A stretch of DNA of 7,488 nucleotides from CAZLMG01 sp964560765 (GTDB taxonomy: Bacteria; Bdellovibrionota_B; Oligoflexia; Oligoflexales; CAZLMG01): NCBI GenBank assembly GCA_964560765.1, contig CAZLMG010000065.1, positions 1-7,488 of the forward strand, in the 5' to 3' direction. Made by a program: the position numbers and the translations under genes. Of this stretch, positions 4,297 to 7,488 are shown one piece after another. Within the stretch, counting starts at the first letter, position 1. Each line of letters opens with the position of its first letter. Under the pieces are notes generated by a model. The model saw nothing but the letters and a program-made list of their open reading frames with translations, had not been told where the DNA came from and did not search any database.

Positions 4297-7215
4297 GTGA
4301 AAATGAGTGGGCATCCAGAGTCAGAGTACGACGTAGCGATTGTGGGTGAGCTGCGATTTCCCGGTGGAACTTCGACCTGCATCGCCCAAGAGATAAAGGC
4401 CCAGGCGCGCGCTGGATATCGAACTGCTTTGGTACCGGTTTGGTCGAACGTTCAAGGACTACTGAAACATTTTCACCCAGAGATTGCACAGTGCCTAAAT
4501 AGCGGACTCGCAATGTTGGTTCCTCCGTCCGCGACGATCACGGCACGGCACCTCAGCCTACACCATCCCAATTCCTTTGAAACACTCGAAGCGATTCCAA
4601 AAATTGCCGCTGTGTCGAAGCTGCTCATTGCCCATCAGCTGCCAAGTGATAACTCGCAGCCTTATCCGTTTTATGACGTGGGCAAAGTGTTACGGAATTT
4701 CGCCACAGTCTTTGGTGATGGCGTTCGATGGGCGCCCGTCGGACCAGAGGCAAGGCAGGGTTTTACAGATCACTTCCCACAGGTACCATTGGCCGAGGAA
4801 GACTGGCTCAACGTCATCGACGTCGACGATTGGGCTGTCCAGCGCCATCCTGGAATGGGGATTCCGGTCATCGGCAGGCATGGACGACCCCATCCACAGA
4901 AGTGGCCGAATCTTGCGCAGGATCTTATAGATGCCTACCCTGATTCCCCTAATGTCAAGGTCAAGATTCTTGGCGGCGCCGAAGTGCCCCGGCAAATCCT
5001 CAGGCGCATTCCGGACAATTGGACGGTTTGGGACTACAACGCCATCCATCCCAAGCACTTTTTGTCATCCATCGACTTCTTTGTTTACTTTCACCATCCG
5101 CTATGGACGGAAGCGTTTGGGCGCACCATCTTAGAAGCCATGGCATCAGGCGCCGTCGCGATTGTCCCCGAACATTTCCGGCGGCTCTTCGGGGACGGGT
5201 GCCTCTATGCTCAGCCCAAAGATGTCATGGGTCTCGTGCAAACATATTTTCAGGATCCCGAAGCTTATGGACTTCAGTCCGCCCGCGGACAGTCCTTTGT
5301 TCGTCAGCACTTTGGCTACGATTTGCACATTCGCCGCTTGGGCGCGCTGATCGGCTCACCTTCTGCAAAGCCCATCAGCACGAATCTGTCGCCGGCACGA
5401 GCAAAGCGTCGCGTGATTTTCATGACCAGCAATGGCGAGGGCATGGGACACTTCACGCGGATGTTGGCGCTCGCAAAGAGAGCATCTGATGACGTGCAGC
5501 CGATCCTCGTGACCATGTCGCCAGGCATGCACATTGCCAAGGATGCGGGGTTCCCCGTCGAATACATCCCGCGGCTGCGTGACGACTGGAGCTGGGAGCA
5601 ATTAGAGCCATTTCTGACCAAACGTCTAGCGGCGATCGTTGACCATTACCAAGCAAAGACGATCATATTTGACGGCACAGCCCCCTATGCTGGGGTGACA
5701 ATGATCAAGCAGGTCCGCGACGTCCACTTGATCTGGATGCGGCGTGCGCTATGGAAGGCTGGAGAAGGCAAGGACCTCCTAAAGCACTCAGCAGCATTCG
5801 ATTTGGTCATAGAACCTGGAGAGATTGCCGGCGGCCTTGATCGGGGATTGACCGTTGCGCTACGCGATCAAGTGGCCTGTGTGGATCCGATCGTCATGTG
5901 CGACGAAAGTGAACTGCTCGCACGCGCGGATGCCAGGCGCGCTCTTGGCCTCAACCAGGAAGGGCTCGCCGTATTTTTGCTCTTGGGCTCAGATAACGCT
6001 AACAACGTCGGCATCCCTGCGCGAACGGCGGCCCAGCGGCTCTTGGATCGCGGCGTGCAAGTCGTGATGGCGGATTGGCTCATCTCACGCAACCATGCGG
6101 ATCTACCGGCAGGCGTCAAACGCGTCCGCCATTTTCCCAATAGCATCTACTTCAAGGCATTTGATTTTGCAATTGCGGCTCCCGGCTACAATACCTTTCA
6201 CGAGCTGATGGCGTTTCACCTGCCGACGATCTTCATTCCCATGCATAAGAATACAGAAGATCAAGGACTACGCTCGCATTTCGTCGCCGAAGAGGGAGCG
6301 GCCATCAATGTAGCTCCCTATTCTGATCAGGCATTGGAGCGAGCTCTCGATGCCATGCTTGACGAAACGCTGCGGCTGCAAATCATCGAGCGCTGCAAAG
6401 CACTCTGGCCTGGTAATGGCGCCAAAGCGGCCGTTTCGCTGGTAGAACGACTGATGCAGGGCGAATCACCGCGCTCCCTTTGGGGGCGTGAAGGTGCCAA
6501 ACTAGAGGCCAAAGGGGAAGATGGCTCGCTCGAGTTTGAGCATTCACAGCGGGGGGTGGGGAACGTGAATCCTCTGTTTGACATCCGCCAGCCGAAGAGA
6601 TTAACGCCTCCGAGAGGACATTTGTGCCAATCAGCGATGGCGGCTCATATGTCCGGTGGAGAGTCGCGTATCCTTTATCTGCTGCTCGACCATTCCGAGG
6701 AAACTTTTCAGTCCTGTCTCGACGACATCGTTGCGCAGCAGATGCAATCTGGAGGGTTTCGTCCGATTATCGTGACGGACACGGATTTTCTTGGAGATGC
6801 TTACAAACTCGGGTTTGTCTGCGAGTATATTCCCGCAGTGAAGGTTCATACTCAGTATTTCTCCCGCGATAGTTGGGAAGAATTGGTCGAACAAAGAGTC
6901 CGGAATATCGTCGAAACATATGAGCCAGACCAAGTTATTTGCTTGGACGGCAGTGCAAGTGGGCCAGGGGCAAAGGCATCCCGGCGTATCCTACCCTATA
7001 TCCACGGCGTGATGCGAACTAGCCCAGGCTTCACCAGACCGCGCACTGCAGCAGCGCCGCGGATTCAAGAGTTGAAAATTGCACCGCCACGGGGTCCGTT
7101 CAGCTCGGACATGGTTCGCTATCTGCGCGACCGGGTGAGGACGGTGGGGCTTCGCGAGACGCTCCGCCGACCACTGCAAAAAGCCCTACGCTATGCTGGC
7201 CAGTACCTTTCATGA
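4297..7215 (+). CDS. Tandem glycosyltransferase fusion (GT4 + MurG/GT28-like + partial repeat domain)
   Basis: This 972-residue cytoplasmic protein has two complete GT-B domains. Residues 10-355 are GT4-like, with glycine loop FPGGTST at 21-27, phosphate-binding candidates R194 and K202, and the EX7E pair E272/E280 within EAFGRTILEAMASG. Residues 371-720 resemble MurG/GT28 enzymes, with front-lobe loop GEGMGHFTR at 380-388 and a donor-lobe motif APGYNTFHELMAF at 628-640, followed by D655/Q656 like the MurG DQ pair. A charged linker (721-789) leads to a 115-residue segment (790-905) resembling the front lobe of the GT28-like domain, with no donor lobe after it. The last 65 residues are basic. 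Two sequential sugar transfers are likely; substrates are unknown. The start may be GTG at 4297 or ATG at 4303; neither has a clear Shine-Dalgarno, and domain 1 begins soon after either. Confidence 0.9.
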   Translation: MKMSGHPESEYDVAIVGELRFPGGTSTCIAQEIKAQARAGYRTALVPVWSNVQGLLKHFHPEIAQCLNSGLAMLVPPSATITARHLSLHHPNSFETLEAIPKIAAVSKLLIAHQLPSDNSQPYPFYDVGKVLRNFATVFGDGVRWAPVGPEARQGFTDHFPQVPLAEEDWLNVIDVDDWAVQRHPGMGIPVIGRHGRPHPQKWPNLAQDLIDAYPDSPNVKVKILGGAEVPRQILRRIPDNWTVWDYNAIHPKHFLSSIDFFVYFHHPLWTEAFGRTILEAMASGAVAIVPEHFRRLFGDGCLYAQPKDVMGLVQTYFQDPEAYGLQSARGQSFVRQHFGYDLHIRRLGALIGSPSAKPISTNLSPARAKRRVIFMTSNGEGMGHFTRMLALAKRASDDVQPILVTMSPGMHIAKDAGFPVEYIPRLRDDWSWEQLEPFLTKRLAAIVDHYQAKTIIFDGTAPYAGVTMIKQVRDVHLIWMRRALWKAGEGKDLLKHSAAFDLVIEPGEIAGGLDRGLTVALRDQVACVDPIVMCDESELLARADARRALGLNQEGLAVFLLLGSDNANNVGIPARTAAQRLLDRGVQVVMADWLISRNHADLPAGVKRVRHFPNSIYFKAFDFAIAAPGYNTFHELMAFHLPTIFIPMHKNTEDQGLRSHFVAEEGAAINVAPYSDQALERALDAMLDETLRLQIIERCKALWPGNGAKAAVSLVERLMQGESPRSLWGREGAKLEAKGEDGSLEFEHSQRGVGNVNPLFDIRQPKRLTPPRGHLCQSAMAAHMSGGESRILYLLLDHSEETFQSCLDDIVAQQMQSGGFRPIIVTDTDFLGDAYKLGFVCEYIPAVKVHTQYFSRDSWEELVEQRVRNIVETYEPDQVICLDGSASGPGAKASRRILPYIHGVMRTSPGFTRPRTAAAPRIQELKIAPPRGPFSSDMVRYLRDRVRTVGLRETLRRPLQKALRYAGQYLS
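5494..5682 (+). repeat. Diverged internal protein duplication, copy 1 (front lobe of GT28-like domain)
   Basis: Residues 400-462 of the 972-residue protein. The block from 400 to 425, containing PILVT and GFPVEYIP, aligns without gaps to copy 2 at 821-846 with 11 of 26 identities by eye. The shared pattern continues through a W-E-x-L motif (433-436), I-V at 447-448 and an acidic DG-T/S-A turn (459-462). The similarity is visible in protein, not as a DNA repeat. Confidence 0.6.
6757..6957 (+). repeat. Diverged internal protein duplication, copy 2 (orphan front lobe)
   Basis: Residues 821-887 of the 972-residue protein. PIIVT and GFVCEYIP match PILVT and GFPVEYIP of copy 1 at the same spacing, followed by WEEL (860-863), IVETY (871-875) and LDGSA (883-887). 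After a short continuation the protein passes into a basic tail at about 906, so no sugar-nucleotide-binding lobe follows. The glycine-rich GxGMGH loop of copy 1 is also missing: the equivalent stretch near 792-800 reads LYLLLDHSE. Confidence 0.6.
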
Positions 7216-7226
7216 TGGCTCTGGTT

Positions 7227-7245
7227 GGGCCCCCAGCCCGGGCCC
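7227..7245. terminator. GC-rich inverted repeat, possible weak terminator
   Basis: GGGCCC at 7227-7232 and again at 7240-7245 can form a 6-bp all-GC stem with a 7-base loop, 11 bases after the stop at 7215. No T-run follows on either strand, so it is not a typical intrinsic terminator. A competing CTGG/CCAG stem (7221-7224 with 7233-7236) overlaps it. Confidence 0.3.
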
Positions 7246-7301
7246 CCTGCGAGTAACGGCAAGGAATTCGGGCGCTAGGCATCTGATCGCTCGGTTTTCC
7301 A

Positions 7302-7333
7302 TTGGCTATTGACCCATATCATGCTTATATACT
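7302..7333 (+). promoter_or_regulatory. Candidate promoter for tRNA-Cys
   Basis: TATACT at 7328-7333 matches the -10 consensus at 5 of 6 positions and sits 13 bases before the mature tRNA. A TTGACC at 7309-7314 is only 13 bases upstream of it (too close), while TTGGCT at 7302-7307 is 20 bases away (long). An alternative reading pairs TTGGCT with an extended -10, TGC then TTATAT at 7325-7330, at 17-base spacing. The AT-rich character suits a tRNA promoter but the exact boxes are uncertain. Confidence 0.4.
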
Positions 7334-7346
7334 TGTTCTTCTTAGC

Positions 7347-7422
7347 GGCGCCGTACCCAAGTGGCTAAGGGAGCGGATTGCAAATCCGTTATTCATCGGT
7401 TCGATTCCGATCGGCGCCTCCA
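7347..7422 (+). tRNA. tRNA-Cys (anticodon GCA), CCA encoded
   Basis: The full cloverleaf can be folded by eye. The acceptor stem is GGCGCCG (7347-7353) with CGGCGCC (7412-7418), 7 perfect pairs. The D stem is CCC/GGG (7356-7358 with 7369-7371) around a loop containing GG. The anticodon stem GCGGA/TCCGT (7373-7377 with 7385-7389) encloses TTGCAAA, placing anticodon GCA at 7380-7382. The variable loop is 5 bases. The T stem ATCGG/CCGAT (7395-7399 with 7407-7411) encloses TTCGATT. The discriminator is T at 7419, the usual identity base of tRNA-Cys, and CCA is encoded at 7420-7422. It is an ordinary single-copy tRNA gene reading away from the GT cluster. Confidence 0.97.
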
Positions 7423-7443
7423 CGCGATGCCCGGGAAAATAAA

Positions 7444-7488
7444 ATGCCTTTCATGAGCGCCATGGCCCTGCGCTGGTTGATCTTAACC
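7444..7488 (+). CDS. Possible start of a downstream gene (partial)
   Basis: An ATG at 7444 opens a frame that stays open for 15 codons to the window edge, giving MPFMSAMALRWLILT. The hydrophobic end could be the beginning of a membrane segment or signal peptide. GGGA at 7433-7436 lies 7 bases upstream as a weak Shine-Dalgarno. ATG codons at 7453 and 7462 are alternative starts. Too little is visible to name a family, and the frame could be fortuitous. Confidence 0.3.
   Translation, partial: MPFMSAMALRWLILT

Noticed and set aside
5019..5489. 156-codon open frame overlapping the 4297 gene in another plus frame
   Set aside because: It overlaps the EX7E motif and the start of the GT28-like domain of the real gene. 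Its own translation looks like a frame-shifted shadow with no motif.
7395..7422. tRNA-Cys 3' end as an integration site for a genomic island
   Set aside because: I found no second copy of the T-arm/acceptor sequence in the window and no integrase. The GT genes lie on the 5' side of the tRNA, whereas islands usually insert at the 3' end.
7430..7435. CCCGGG after the tRNA as part of a terminator
   Set aside because: It is a 6-base palindrome with no room for a loop, and A-rich rather than T-rich sequence follows on the transcribed strand.

Overview
This window comes from a bacterial chromosome of intermediate GC content. A CCA-encoding tRNA-Cys, Shine-Dalgarno sites and sigma70-like promoter boxes make a proteobacterium plausible, but nothing in the sequence fixes the genus. 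The region is a glycosyltransferase (GT) cluster of the kind found in surface-polysaccharide or protein-glycosylation loci. I see no CRISPR array, insertion sequence, transposase or integrase.

Layout, left to right. Bases 1-105 look like the C-terminal end of an upstream gene. A single-domain GT-A glycosyltransferase follows at 133-1038 (+), with a strong Shine-Dalgarno. It meets tail-to-tail, with a 4-base overlap, a 1039-residue protein on the minus strand (1035-4154). That protein fuses a GT-A domain, a GT4-type GT-B domain and a C-terminal GT2-like domain whose catalytic acidic residues appear lost. A 142-base divergent control region (4155-4296) separates it from a 972-residue protein on the plus strand (4297-7215). 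This second large protein fuses a GT4-type GT-B domain, a MurG/GT28-like GT-B domain and a C-terminal half-domain that looks like a diverged copy of the front lobe of the GT28-like domain. A 131-base gap holds a GC-rich inverted repeat and a possible promoter, followed by tRNA-Cys(GCA) at 7347-7422. Another reading frame may open at 7444 and run off the end.

How the parts may work together: five complete or near-complete GT domains and one half-domain sit on three proteins. No sugar-nucleotide synthesis, flippase, polymerase or export gene is present in the window. None of the three proteins shows a signal peptide or membrane span, so they should act in the cytoplasm, probably adding successive sugars to a shared lipid-linked or protein acceptor. 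Both large proteins end in a basic, probably helical tail that could hold them at the membrane. The most unusual points are the two degenerate C-terminal domains (a GT2 without its metal and base residues, and half of a GT-B fold). Both suggest retained non-catalytic modules or domain decay in fused glycosyltransferases.
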